Assembly (NCBI GenBank): GCA_937922925.1
Contig: CALAKU010000002.1
Location: 62,001-126,000 of the forward strand
Source of the DNA: an uncultured Arenicella sp.
Lineage (GTDB): Bacteria > Pseudomonadota > Gammaproteobacteria > Arenicellales > Arenicellaceae
Length of the DNA: 64,000 bases
Reading direction: 5' to 3'
Shown: positions 28,035-37,041 of the stretch, piece by piece
Layout: each line of letters opens with the position of its first letter
Position numbering within the stretch: the stretch's first letter is position 1
Translations under genes and position numbers: made by a program
The notes under the pieces: model-generated
Database searches by the model: none
Told to the model about the DNA's origin: nothing
The model's input: the letters and a program-made list of their open reading frames with translations, nothing else

Positions 28035-30256
28035 CGACGGCGCTTGACCGACAAAACATTTGGGAGCTGTTCCAATTTCGAAAGCAGTCGACTCATCGCC
28101 TCAATACCCGAGACTTCTACGACGACATCCATCTTCACTGATTGATCTTGTGGGTCAGTACGGGTATTTAGCTCAAGCACATTGGTTTTCTCGTCGGCCA
28201 ACACAGTCGAGACATCACGCAGTAAGCCTTTGCGATCAAAAGCGGTAACCAAAATCGACATCGGATACACACGCTCTTGATTTTTACCCCAATCAACCTG
28301 CACGACACGTTCGCTGGCTTTGTGTTGCTGATACAAAATATTAGGGCAGCTTTCTCTATGAATGGTGATGCCCGCGCCGCGAGTCACGTAACCCAATACG
28401 GTGTCTCCGGGCACTGGCTGGCAACACTGGGCCAATTGCGTCATTAAGTCACTGACGCCTTCTACCGACAAATCCGCGGGCCGACTGTCATCATTGGCGG
28501 CGGTTGAAGATTTAAAGCGAAGCTCCAATTGTTCATCGCTTTGATCGACTTCAGGGCGAATCAACTTTTGAGCCGTCGCCGCGGCTCTGCCTGGTTTGAT
28601 CGAACCGTCAACCAATTTAAAAAATAATTCGTCGGCGTCGTGCGCACCTAGCTGCTTGGCGAGTTGTTCATAACTCACGTCGCTGAGGCTCATACGATCT
28701 AATTCTCGATCAAGAATACTGCGCCCATGAGCCAAGGTTTGCTCTCTGTTTTCGTGACGGAACCAATGCTGTATGCGCCCCCGCGCACGCCGGCTGCGGG
28801 TATATCCTTTGTGCGGGTCTAGCCAATCTAAGCTTGGACCACCCGTTTTAGACGTAACGATGCTGACTTGCTCGCCATTTCTGAGTTTGTACGTCAGCGG
28901 CACCATTTTGCCATTTATCTTTGCCCCGCGGCAACGATGCCCCACTTCGGTGTGGATTGCGTAGGCAAAATCAATCGGCGTACTGCCAAAGGCCAAATCG
29001 ACTACGCGCCCTTGTGGGCTGAATACGTAAACTCGATCTTCAAAAACTTCGTCCTTGACTCGATCAACAAACTCGCTGGCGTCGGCCACCTCATCTTTCC
29101 ACTCGAGTAATTGACGCAGCCATGCAATTTTATTGTTAACCGCATCGTCGGTTGAGCGACCACCCTCTTTGTAACGCCAATGCGCAGCAATACCAAGCTC
29201 GTTGTACTCATGCATTTCGTGAGTACGAATCTGTACTTCAACGATTTTTCCAGACGGGCCAATAACGGCCGTATGTATAGACCGATAATTATTTTCTTTA
29301 GGCGTCGCGATGTAATCGTCAAATTCACCGGGAATGTATTTCCAAGCTGTATGAATTGCACCGAGTGCCGCATAACAGTCTTGCACAGAATCGACCAGAA
29401 TGCGCACCGCACGAACGTCAAAGAGCTGTTCGAACTCCAGCCCCTTTTTCTGCATTTTGCTCCAAATGCTATAGATGTGCTTTGCGCGCCCGCGAATCTC
29501 GGCGTTAACATTAACCGCCGTGAGTTGCTCAGTCAGTTGGCCAATAAACTCATCAATAAACTGTTGACGGTCTACTCGGCGCTCTGACAGCTTCTGGGCA
29601 ATGCTCTTATAAATTTCAGGCTCGATATATCGAAAGGATAAATCCTCTAGCTCCCATTTGAGTTGCCAAACCCCCAAACGATTAGCCAAGGGCGAGAATA
29701 TCTCAATGGTTTCGGAGGCAATGCGTTTGCGTTTTTCCTCGCTCATTGCTCCGAGAGTACGCATATTGTGCAAACGGTCGCAGAGCTTTATGAGTACAAC
29801 ACGCACATCGTCGACCATGGCCAACATCATTTTACGCAAGCTCTCGGCCTTTGCGTTTTGGTTAGACTTATTACCTTGATCGGCGAACTCTTGAATCACC
29901 TCCATTTTGGTAACGCCATCAACCAATTTAGCGACGTCTAGACCAAACTCTTTTTGCAACTGCGTCACGGTCACGGAGGTGTCCTCCACGGTATCGTGCA
30001 GCAAAGCGCCAATCAGAGTGTCGCTGTCCATGCCAAGCTCATGGGCAATCGCAGCGACCGCAAAGGTATGGTTTACGTAGTCTTCTCCAGAGCGTCTCTT
30101 TTGGCCGGCATGCGCTTTGATCGCGAAATGAGCAGCGCGTTCTATGCGTTTGAGCTGTTCATCACTGCGGCCACTCGCTACCCCTTGCAACCATGCGGCC
30201 ACATTTTCTGCGGGAAGTTCCATCTCTGAGATGGATTTAAGAGCAGCTAAAACCAT
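28031..30256 (-). CDS. relA: RelA/SpoT-family (p)ppGpp synthetase with intact hydrolase motifs
   Basis: 741 residues, RelA-like length. Domains in order: HD hydrolase (about 40-190), synthetase (about 255-365), TGS (about 405-465), helical region, ACT (about 665-740). The HD residues are complete: H63, HDTVED at 87-92 and D160 in LCDRLHNMRTL, as in bifunctional Rel/SpoT; gammaproteobacterial RelA normally has lost them. The synthetase domain reads IPGEFDDYIATPK, the acidic EFDD (311-314) that is the RelA-type ExDD motif, not the RxKD motif of bifunctional enzymes. It makes the stringent-response alarmone from ATP and GTP/GDP. RelA is the closer match overall; activity balance is uncertain. 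Confidence 0.9.
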   Translation of the reverse strand: MVLAALKSISEMELPAENVAAWLQGVASGRSDEQLKRIERAAHFAIKAHAGQKRRSGEDYVNHTFAVAAIAHELGMDSDTLIGALLHDTVEDTSVTVTQLQKEFGLDVAKLVDGVTKMEVIQEFADQGNKSNQNAKAESLRKMMLAMVDDVRVVLIKLCDRLHNMRTLGAMSEEKRKRIASETIEIFSPLANRLGVWQLKWELEDLSFRYIEPEIYKSIAQKLSERRVDRQQFIDEFIGQLTEQLTAVNVNAEIRGRAKHIYSIWSKMQKKGLEFEQLFDVRAVRILVDSVQDCYAALGAIHTAWKYIPGEFDDYIATPKENNYRSIHTAVIGPSGKIVEVQIRTHEMHEYNELGIAAHWRYKEGGRSTDDAVNNKIAWLRQLLEWKDEVADASEFVDRVKDEVFEDRVYVFSPQGRVVDLAFGSTPIDFAYAIHTEVGHRCRGAKINGKMVPLTYKLRNGEQVSIVTSKTGGPSLDWLDPHKGYTRSRRARGRIQHWFRHENREQTLAHGRSILDRELDRMSLSDVSYEQLAKQLGAHDADELFFKLVDGSIKPGRAAATAQKLIRPEVDQSDEQLELRFKSSTAANDDSRPADLSVEGVSDLMTQLAQCCQPVPGDTVLGYVTRGAGITIHRESCPNILYQQHKASERVVQVDWGKNQERVYPMSILVTAFDRKGLLRDVSTVLADEKTNVLELNTRTDPQDQSVKMDVVVEVSGIEAMSRLLSKLEQLPNVLSVKRRR

Positions 30257-30525
30257 AGTTCATTAACATCAGCAAATTGAACTAAACACTCAACTGCTTG
30301 AATATCTATTGAGTGCTTATTGAATACCTAGTCGAATCAAGCAAAGACGCGTTATAAGCATCCTCAGAAGTAGTAATTTGTTTTTACGCTGTTTTGTAAT
30401 TTAAGACAAGGCGTAAACGTCTCTTTAATAAGCTACGGTGTGACGAATGGGATGAATAATTCTGTGCAAAGAATAAGGCTTAGAGAAGATAACAACCCAA
30501 TAAGGCGGGGCTGATGTGACGCTGC
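30257..30525. other. Gap between pabB and relA with an imperfect hairpin
   Basis: Contains TTTACGC (30383-30389) and GCGTAAA (30411-30417) as perfect inverted arms with an inner TTGT/ACAA pair. No T run follows on the minus strand, so it is not a clear terminator. It lies in the presumed upstream region of relA; it may be an operator or leader element. Confidence 0.4.
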
Positions 30526-31959
30526 TTATTCAACTCGTTTATTTTTGAACACGGCTTCGGTCATCATACTGGCTTTGTCGAGCAACTCTTGATACTCGTC
30601 CTCGACCTTAGAATCGATCACTAAGCCACCGCCTGCTGAGTAGCGAGCCATGCCGTCCTTGACTACGATCGTGCGTATCGCAATGTTAGTTTCCATGTTG
30701 CCATCGGCTCCGATGTAGGCAATTGAACCACAATACAGCCCACGCCGATGTGGCTCGAGTTCTTCGATAATTTGCATCGCGCGAATCTTAGGTGCGCCAG
30801 TCACCGAGCCACCAGGAAAACAACTTCGAAGTAAATCCAAGACATGAAGATCTTTTTTTAGCACCCCGGTCACGGTACTAATCAAGTGATGAACGTTTGC
30901 AAAACTGTGCAACTCGAACAGTTCAGGCACCTCGACACTACCCAACTCGCAACATCGCCCAAGATCGTTGCGCATCAAATCAACGATCATCACGTTTTCG
31001 GCTCTGTCTTTAGGCGAGTTTTTCAATGACTTTGCAACGGCTTTATCGACAGCTTTATTGTGGTGCGCACGAGGTCGAGTGCCCTTGATCGGGCTGGTTG
31101 TTACCTTTCTGCCCCATGAGTGAATAAAGCTCTCCGGCGAATTAGACAAAACCTGGGCAAACGGAAAGTTCATGTAAGCTCCGTATGGCGCTGGGCTACG
31201 GCGTCTTAAGTAGCGATAAGTCGGCCAAGGATCACCAACGACTTGCGCTGCAAAACGCTTGGTTAGATTGACTTGATAACAGTCTCCCTCAATCGTGTAA
31301 TCGCGCACTGTTTTAAACAGCTGACGATATAAATCACGATCTAAGTTTTCCTCCAACATGGCACTTAAAAGGCCCAGCCCAGCTTCTTCATCGTCAAGGT
31401 CAGCAAATTCGTCATTGATCGCCAATTGCGATTCAATAATGCCCAGCCACTCTTCAACAATATTAAGAGTTGTTGGGCACTCGCCTTGATAAACAATAAA
31501 ACTGCATTCCTGCTGGTGATCAATCACTAAGACAACGTCATAAATCCCCATCGCCATCAATGGTAACGCTTCGTCATCAGAGGCCAAATTTGGTAATTGT
31601 TCGTACAAGCGAACTAGGTCGTATGAAAAGTAACCCAAGGCGCCGGGCACATAAGGGCTTTGCAGATCTTTGTCTTTTATTGATTTACCTAAGGCCGCCT
31701 GCAAAATAGCGAGTGGGTCTCCATAAAGCTTTTCATCGACAGCGGCTTTTCTGAATTTTGTAAACTCTCCGTTATGCACCAATGTGCTGGTCGGTTTAAT
31801 GGCTAGTACGTCGTAATTGGCATGCGCGCTGTGTTCATCTTTGTCTGCGATAACACCGCTGTCGAGAAAGATAGCCCACGGCTGATCTGCCACTTTCTCA
31901 AACAAAGCAGCGCTATCAAGGTAGGGCTGCATGATTTCAGTGATGGTTAGTGTCGTCAT
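30526..31959 (-). CDS. pabB: Aminodeoxychorismate synthase component I
   Basis: 477 residues. PabB aminates chorismate to 4-amino-4-deoxychorismate in p-aminobenzoate/folate synthesis, using ammonia from PabA. The chorismate-binding domain shows TTSPIKGTRPRA (PIKGTxPR, with the PabB lysine rather than TrpE alanine-glycine pattern), RAENVMIVDLMRNDLGR and CFPGGSVTGAPKIRAMQIIEELEP. Together they favour PabB over TrpE. A pabA gene is not in the window. Confidence 0.94.
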   Translation of the reverse strand: MTTLTITEIMQPYLDSAALFEKVADQPWAIFLDSGVIADKDEHSAHANYDVLAIKPTSTLVHNGEFTKFRKAAVDEKLYGDPLAILQAALGKSIKDKDLQSPYVPGALGYFSYDLVRLYEQLPNLASDDEALPLMAMGIYDVVLVIDHQQECSFIVYQGECPTTLNIVEEWLGIIESQLAINDEFADLDDEEAGLGLLSAMLEENLDRDLYRQLFKTVRDYTIEGDCYQVNLTKRFAAQVVGDPWPTYRYLRRRSPAPYGAYMNFPFAQVLSNSPESFIHSWGRKVTTSPIKGTRPRAHHNKAVDKAVAKSLKNSPKDRAENVMIVDLMRNDLGRCCELGSVEVPELFELHSFANVHHLISTVTGVLKKDLHVLDLLRSCFPGGSVTGAPKIRAMQIIEELEPHRRGLYCGSIAYIGADGNMETNIAIRTIVVKDGMARYSAGGGLVIDSKVEDEYQELLDKASMMTEAVFKNKRVE

Positions 31960-32144
31960 TACTAAAGCCGAGGTAAAAATTGAGGTTCAAACGCACATTC
32001 ATTGTCGATGGGATTAAACAATGTTGGTGTTTTTGTGCTGGGCTTATTGAATTCAAAATAAATGAACATGGCTAGGAAGGCTCGGTATTCACGACACTCT
32101 TGTTATGGATTACTTTATTGTTGATTCTGTTAGCGGGCCTTAGT

Positions 32145-33329
32145 TTACTCAATGCTGGCTTTCTCAGTACTGGCTTTCTGAATACTGTCTTTTTCAATAT
32201 TGGCAAGCTCACTATTGGCAAGCCCACTGCGATAGTCTACAAGCTCTCGCAAGACAGACGTTGCAAACTCGCCCGACGGCAAGGCAAAAGATAGAATAAG
32301 GTTCTCGCTGTCAAAACGCCAAGTCATGTCTCGCGGCAAACACCGAGTACTTCGTCGTTTATATTCTAAACCAAGTTGCTCAAGACCATCTTGTAAATCA
32401 ACACAACTAGACATTGCTCGTTGCTCGTAGCCCAATAAGTCAGGGTCAAGATTTTTACTCGCAGCGTCAAGCCTGCGCCCCCATAATGGTGCACTAGGAT
32501 GAATATCTCCTGCGAGTAGACGACTCGTAAGATCCTCATTTGAATCGGTAATGAAGAAGGATTGACTCCCATTTAGTATGGCTGGCTCCGCCACCTCAAG
32601 ATTAGCCCACCGCTGGTCGCCAACTCTTTGAGACACCACACAATTAAACAGCCAACTGCGAGCCGCCGATACCCACATTGCCTCTTTGTCTTTTAGCCTT
32701 TTTTTTGACCTTCCGTGTTTTGATCTTGCAGGCTGTTGTGTTACCCGTTTGAGAAATTGCGCGGCCTTAATAATATTGCTCGCTTGAAAACCAAAACGCT
32801 GCTCACCGAAATAGTTTGGCACACCCTTTTCGCTAAGCAGTTTGAGGCATTTTTTTAAACCGCTTAGGTCGCCGCTTAAATCGCGTATGGTGATTTCAAA
32901 ATGGTTATTGCCGTGTGCACCAAGCCTTAACTTTTTTGCGTGCCTGGTTAGTTCTAGTATCTCTACGCCTTCACATTCAAACTCTTCCCAGTTGAGCGCA
33001 TCGCCTGTTGGCCGATAGATGCTGAACCATTGCTCTGTCGATGCAAAGAAATCTTTACGACCACAATAGGCGACATCACGGCGGCGAACATGAGCAAAAC
33101 GTGCCAACTCGGCAGCGACTTTGGCCGTATGATTTAACGTCTTACGCAGACGCACGCAGATGTGTTCACCTTCTCCACTGAGTTCAAAGCCGAGGTTCTC
33201 TACTACCTTGAAATCATCCGGCTTTGATTTCACTAGCCCAGTGTTTGCCGGGCGGCCATAAGCATAGGCCCAGGCCTGCATAAGAGACTGCCAATTTGCG
33301 GCCTGCGAGTTCGCACCTTGAATTAGCAC
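32145..33329 (-). CDS. truD: tRNA pseudouridine(13) synthase TruD
   Basis: 394 residues (E. coli about 349). TruD converts U13 of tRNA-Glu to pseudouridine. The catalytic aspartate is in VAYCGRKDFFA; FEVVENLGFELSGEGEHICVRL-type N-terminus (split in the protein around 35-60) and NYFGEQRFG are diagnostic. The start is a GTG at 33329; ATG at 33281 is possible. The extra length is partly a C-terminal tail (GLANSELANIEKDSIQKAST and so on) made of five-residue quasi-repeats matching a 15-bp DNA repeat; this tail is not part of the family fold. Confidence 0.94.
   Translation of the reverse strand: MLIQGANSQAANWQSLMQAWAYAYGRPANTGLVKSKPDDFKVVENLGFELSGEGEHICVRLRKTLNHTAKVAAELARFAHVRRRDVAYCGRKDFFASTEQWFSIYRPTGDALNWEEFECEGVEILELTRHAKKLRLGAHGNNHFEITIRDLSGDLSGLKKCLKLLSEKGVPNYFGEQRFGFQASNIIKAAQFLKRVTQQPARSKHGRSKKRLKDKEAMWVSAARSWLFNCVVSQRVGDQRWANLEVAEPAILNGSQSFFITDSNEDLTSRLLAGDIHPSAPLWGRRLDAASKNLDPDLLGYEQRAMSSCVDLQDGLEQLGLEYKRRSTRCLPRDMTWRFDSENLILSFALPSGEFATSVLRELVDYRSGLANSELANIEKDSIQKASTEKASIE
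32150..32226. repeat. Imperfect 15-bp tandem repeats in the truD 3' end
   Basis: Units such as GCTTTCTCAGTACTG, GCTTTCTGAATACTG, TCTTTTTCAATATTG, GCAAGCTCACTATTG recur in register with the reading frame, adding about 25 residues to the TruD C-terminus in five-residue steps. Confidence 0.7.
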
Positions 33330-33374
33330 AAGTTTGCCTGCATATTTAAGATAAGTTTAGTTAGGGAGTCGATT

Positions 33375-34298
33375 ATGGAACCCATTTTTGTTGGCGGCAT
33401 TCTTGTTGTATTAGCATTCATTATTCTTCGATCAACAGTGATCATCGTTCCTCAGGGGTTCGAGTATACGGTTGAAAACTTCGGACGTTATACCAAAACT
33501 CTTAGCCCGGGGTTATCGTTTTTAGTACCCATTTGGCAGCGAATTGGTCACAAGCAAAACATGATGGAACGCGTTCTTGACGTGATGTCTCAAGAAGTCA
33601 TTACCCGCGATAACGCCGTTGTGCGCGTAGACGGAGTCGTGTTTTTTCAAGTCATTGACGCGGCTAAGGCGTCCTACGAAGTTAACCAGCTCGAGCTGGC
33701 AATTCTAAATTTAACCATGACTAATATCCGTACGGTGCTAGGCTCGATGGATTTGGATGAATCGCTGTCAAAACGCGATACCATTAACTCGTCACTATTA
33801 ACCGTGGTCGATGAAGCTACCACCCCTTGGGGCATTAAAGTAACCCGAATCGAGATTAAAGACATCGCCCCGCCTCAGGATTTGGTTGACGCCATGGCTC
33901 GGCAAATGAAGGCCGAGCGTGAAAAACGAGCGACGGTGCTCGAGGCAGAAGGTTTCAAACAATCCGAAATCTTACGCGCCGAAGGTGAAAAACAATCCGT
34001 GGTTCTCGAGGCAGAAGGCCGGCGCGAAGCGGCGTTTAGAGATGCTGAAGCGCGTGAACGAGAAGCTCAAGCCGAGGCCAAGGCGACCAACATGGTGTCC
34101 ACCGCGATCTCTGAGGGCAATGTACAAGCGATTAACTACTTTGTCGCTCAAGAGTATATGCAGGCTCTCAAGGCCATTGGCGGCGCAGACAATCAAAAAG
34201 TCATCTTTATGCCTTTGGAAGCCTCGAATGTGATTGGCTCAATCGGCGGCATCACGGAGTTGGCAAAAGAAGCGTTTAACAAAGACGAAAAGGCTTAA
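33375..34298 (+). CDS. qmcA: SPFH/stomatin-like membrane protein (QmcA type)
   Basis: 307 residues. One N-terminal hydrophobic helix (4-26) anchors an SPFH/band-7 domain (VPQGFEYTVENFGRYTKTLSPG) followed by a long Ala/Glu-rich helical region (ERKAT-like, EAEGFKQSEILRAEGEKQ). Such proteins form large membrane rings and are linked to membrane-protein quality control. A GGGAG seven bases before the ATG supports this start. The NfeD-like partner follows 13 bp later, the standard SPFH-NfeD pair. Confidence 0.93.
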   Translation: MEPIFVGGILVVLAFIILRSTVIIVPQGFEYTVENFGRYTKTLSPGLSFLVPIWQRIGHKQNMMERVLDVMSQEVITRDNAVVRVDGVVFFQVIDAAKASYEVNQLELAILNLTMTNIRTVLGSMDLDESLSKRDTINSSLLTVVDEATTPWGIKVTRIEIKDIAPPQDLVDAMARQMKAEREKRATVLEAEGFKQSEILRAEGEKQSVVLEAEGRREAAFRDAEAREREAQAEAKATNMVSTAISEGNVQAINYFVAQEYMQALKAIGGADNQKVIFMPLEASNVIGSIGGITELAKEAFNKDEKA

Positions 34299-34311
34299 AG
34301 GAGGCCAGCTA

Positions 34312-34761
34312 ATGCAAGAACTATTATCCGTCAGCTACTGGCACTGGTTCGCGCTCGCCTTTATTCTGCTCGCGCTTGAGATTACCGCGCCCGTTACGTT
34401 TTTCTTATGGCTGTGCTTTGCCGCTCTTGCCTCGGCTATTGTGAGTTTGATGTTTCCAGAGCTTGGCTTGGCCACTCAATTGTTTTTGTTTTCCTTGTTT
34501 TGCGTTTTATCTATCGGCCTTTGGTGGCGATTTGGTTTTACCGGGCGCGAAAAGCAAACCGACAATCCAACCCTCAACCGCCGTAACGAGCGTTATCTGG
34601 GCCGAGTGGTCAAACTCAGCCAAGCAATTGAAGGCGGAACCGGCAAAGTGACGGTAGAAGACAGCCAATGGAAAGTAACTGGTCCAGACCTGGATGCTGG
34701 CACCATGGTTAGAGTCACTAAAGTTGATGGCAGTTTATTCCACGTAGAACCCGTAAGCTGA
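34312..34761 (+). CDS. NfeD-family membrane protein
   Basis: 149 residues from ATG 34312, chosen because an ideal AAAGGAGG stands 6 bases before it; an in-frame start at 34234 would overlap qmcA and lacks this. Two or three membrane helices fill about residues 8-75; a small OB-fold (NfeD C-terminal) domain follows, with YLGRVVKLSQAIEGGTGKV and VEPV at the end. It is the short NfeD form that partners SPFH proteins, probably acting in the inner membrane. Confidence 0.92.
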   Translation: MQELLSVSYWHWFALAFILLALEITAPVTFFLWLCFAALASAIVSLMFPELGLATQLFLFSLFCVLSIGLWWRFGFTGREKQTDNPTLNRRNERYLGRVVKLSQAIEGGTGKVTVEDSQWKVTGPDLDAGTMVRVTKVDGSLFHVEPVS

Positions 34762-34987
34762 TCTGGTCATTTATGGTTTTGACGGGCCAATAACGCCAGC
34801 TAACTTGATTCCTGTGGTGATCTGGAGTCGGCTAACTGACAAGTTTGGCAAAGCTGAAATTGACGGATCGTGACAGATCGATCGATGACTCAAAGGTCTG
34901 TGCCCTTATAGCCTTCGAACACCTAAGTTGCCCAAACCTTCGGGTATACTCGCGACACGTTTCGACTCCTTATCAATAAGATTAAGC

Positions 34988-36055
34988 ATGAATAAACCTC
35001 AAACCCTCTTGTTTGTGGCTGTAGCCTTAGTCGCGATCGGCATTGGGCTGTTTGTGCAATCAGGGCAACGCACTGCCCCCACAGATTTGTCTTTAGACAA
35101 AATCATACTATTGCCGCAACCCAAAGAAATAGGCGACGTCAGGTTTACCAATCATCTGGGAAAACCCTTTAGCAAAGAAAACTTGCTTGGTAAATGGAGC
35201 ATTTTGTTTTTTGGATTTACCAATTGTCCAGACATATGCCCCACGACCTTGCAAACCCTCGCACAAGTTAAGGCCACATTAGAAGCTCAACAAGCGTGGA
35301 AACCCTATCAAGTAATTATGATTTCAGTCGACCCCGAACGTGATTCGATTGAACGCATGAATAGCTACGTTCCTTGGTTCGATAATAGCTTTATCGGCTT
35401 GGCTGGCGAGCTGGAATACACGCGACAATTCGCCAAAAATTTAGGGGTTTTGTTTTTCAAAAGTCAGCAAAGCAGTGACACCGTTTATGAAGTCGACCAT
35501 AGCGCCTCGCTTATTTTAGTTAATCCGCAAGGCCAATACGCTGGTGCGATTACGGCGCCGCACAAACACGAAGTAATCGCCAACGATTTAAAGCGTTTGG
35601 CACAAACGGTCGCGTTAGCCAACGACTCATCAATAGCTGACGCCGTTGACTTAACTAAACCAGACACGTCTGCATCGCAAATTACGTCTGCGCTCTCCTT
35701 TAGCCAAGCTTGGATTCGACCTGCACCGCCAAGTGCTTCGAGCCTAGCCGCCTATATGATCTTAGAGAATCGATCAGAGCAAGACATCGTCATTGTCGAC
35801 GTCGAAGCCCCAGATTTCGCAATGGCAATGATCCATGATACGGTTTTTGAAGAGGATATTGCCAGCATGCGCCATCTGGACGAACTTCGCATCCCGGCTG
35901 GTCAACAAGTAAAGCTCACGCCCTTGAGCACCCATATGATGCTAATGCGCCCAGCCAAGCCCTTTCCAGAAGGTAGCTTTACTCGAATCACCTTGATTGA
36001 TGAAGATGATCGCTCTTACCCGCTTTTAGTCGAGGTTAAAAAAACGAGCGAATAA
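34988..36055 (+). CDS. SCO1/SenC copper protein fused to a PCu(A)C domain
   Basis: 355 residues from ATG 34988. An N-terminal membrane helix (7-23) anchors the protein in the inner membrane facing the periplasm. The SCO1 domain (about 40-210) has the copper cysteines C80 and C84 in NCPDICPTT and H171 in VDHSAS. The C-terminal domain (about 235-350) has H283, M294, H316 and M318, an exact match to the PCu(A)C pattern H-x10-M-x21-H-x-M. Separate SCO1 and PCu(A)C proteins deliver copper to the CuA site of cytochrome c oxidase; here both steps seem combined in one chain. No oxidase genes are nearby. Confidence 0.94.
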   Translation: MNKPQTLLFVAVALVAIGIGLFVQSGQRTAPTDLSLDKIILLPQPKEIGDVRFTNHLGKPFSKENLLGKWSILFFGFTNCPDICPTTLQTLAQVKATLEAQQAWKPYQVIMISVDPERDSIERMNSYVPWFDNSFIGLAGELEYTRQFAKNLGVLFFKSQQSSDTVYEVDHSASLILVNPQGQYAGAITAPHKHEVIANDLKRLAQTVALANDSSIADAVDLTKPDTSASQITSALSFSQAWIRPAPPSASSLAAYMILENRSEQDIVIVDVEAPDFAMAMIHDTVFEEDIASMRHLDELRIPAGQQVKLTPLSTHMMLMRPAKPFPEGSFTRITLIDEDDRSYPLLVEVKKTSE

Positions 36056-36127
36056 ATCTGTAAACCTCTTAGGTTTTATCAAACTCTATTGGGTTTTGTA
36101 GCGGCTCAAATTAAAGGAGCCAGAAAC

Positions 36128-36176
36128 AAAAAAGCCGCCAACATTAGCCCAATGGCTATATGTTGACGGCTTTTGT
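36128..36176. terminator. Bidirectional intrinsic terminator
   Basis: AAAAAGCCGCCAACAT is paired with ATGTTGACGGCTTTT around a short loop (one mismatch), with flanking A and T runs. It lies between the SCO1-PCuAC gene (plus) and the anti-sigma gene (minus). Confidence 0.9.
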
Positions 36177-36215
36177 ATTAGTGCTTCTAAACTAGTTTGC
36201 TGCTTATATTAAGCA

Positions 36216-37004
36216 CTAGATATCCCAATACATCGCATCTTCTAACTGGTCGTTCGCTTGTTGCAAACCCTTGTTAGTACGACTCATGATAATCAAATTA
36301 CCGCCGCGAACGGGCTTAACTCGGCTAACATAACCTTCATAGCCTGCATCTAGCATTTCGCCCACGGGAGCGCCTTTGATGTAAGCAAACGTCACCTGAC
36401 CATCGTCCGTTTCAAGGCTGGCATGCAGGCCTTTGTACTGACCCATTGGGCAGATGCGGCTGAACTGAAGGTTACTTAGAAACTTAAGCTTCATTTCGCC
36501 ATCGTAACTGGCTAATAAGGTATTGGCCGACTTGTTGGCCTTATTGGCATCCCAAATCGGTGTCACCGCTTGCTCATTCATATGCTCAACGACGCCAGAT
36601 AACAAGGCTTCGTAATCGCTACCAATATCTTGGTTGAACGAAAACTGACCGCTGGCTAAAAACCCACCAACAAACAGCGACAACGCTAGGCAAGCCGCGA
36701 TAGCATAACGACGCATGGGTTGAAATGCGACGACGTTACCTGAGCCAGTACTGGCATCAAAGTCGTCTTGTTGACCAGCGTCTTCTTCCATCATTTCTTG
36801 ATTTAGCTGCAAACGAGCAATCAAATCGCTCGGCATCGACACATCAAGACTGCGGGAAAGATCGTTGTCCATACGGCGAACACCAGCGACATACTTTAAG
36901 CAGTCGGGGCAATCTTTACTGTGCCTTACAAAGCCATGATCACCACTATTGGGATCTGAGAGTGCGAGACGTTTAAATTCTAGACAATTCATATTGATAC
37001 TCAT
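36216..37004 (-). CDS. DUF3379-type zinc-finger anti-sigma factor
   Basis: 262 residues. The N-terminal cytoplasmic domain has C7, H28, C32 and C35 (H-x3-C-x2-C preceded by C), as in zinc anti-sigma factors. One membrane helix lies at about 98-120, followed by a periplasmic region (VVEHMNEQAVTPIWD, KLKFLSNLQFSRICPMGQYKG). This matches DUF3379 proteins paired with ECF sigma factors. The neighbouring upstream gene encodes such a sigma factor (37-bp gap). The in-frame ATG at 36992 (MNCLEFKR) is an equally good start. Confidence 0.9.
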   Translation of the reverse strand: MSINMNCLEFKRLALSDPNSGDHGFVRHSKDCPDCLKYVAGVRRMDNDLSRSLDVSMPSDLIARLQLNQEMMEEDAGQQDDFDASTGSGNVVAFQPMRRYAIAACLALSLFVGGFLASGQFSFNQDIGSDYEALLSGVVEHMNEQAVTPIWDANKANKSANTLLASYDGEMKLKFLSNLQFSRICPMGQYKGLHASLETDDGQVTFAYIKGAPVGEMLDAGYEGYVSRVKPVRGGNLIIMSRTNKGLQQANDQLEDAMYWDI

Positions 37005-37041
37005 TTTTTCATTTGAAACGCTTAGGTGTTCCCGCTGTCAG

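Noticed and set aside
30383-30417. Intrinsic terminator behind pabB
   Set aside because: The hairpin arms are only seven bases with an internal loop and there is no T run on the minus strand, so termination is not supported.
32100-32294. Plus-strand frame of 64 codons with a hydrophobic N-terminus and repeats (GFLSTGFLNT...)
   Set aside because: It lies opposite the 3' end of truD and its repeats mirror the truD tail repeat; no ribosome-binding site. Treated as a shadow.
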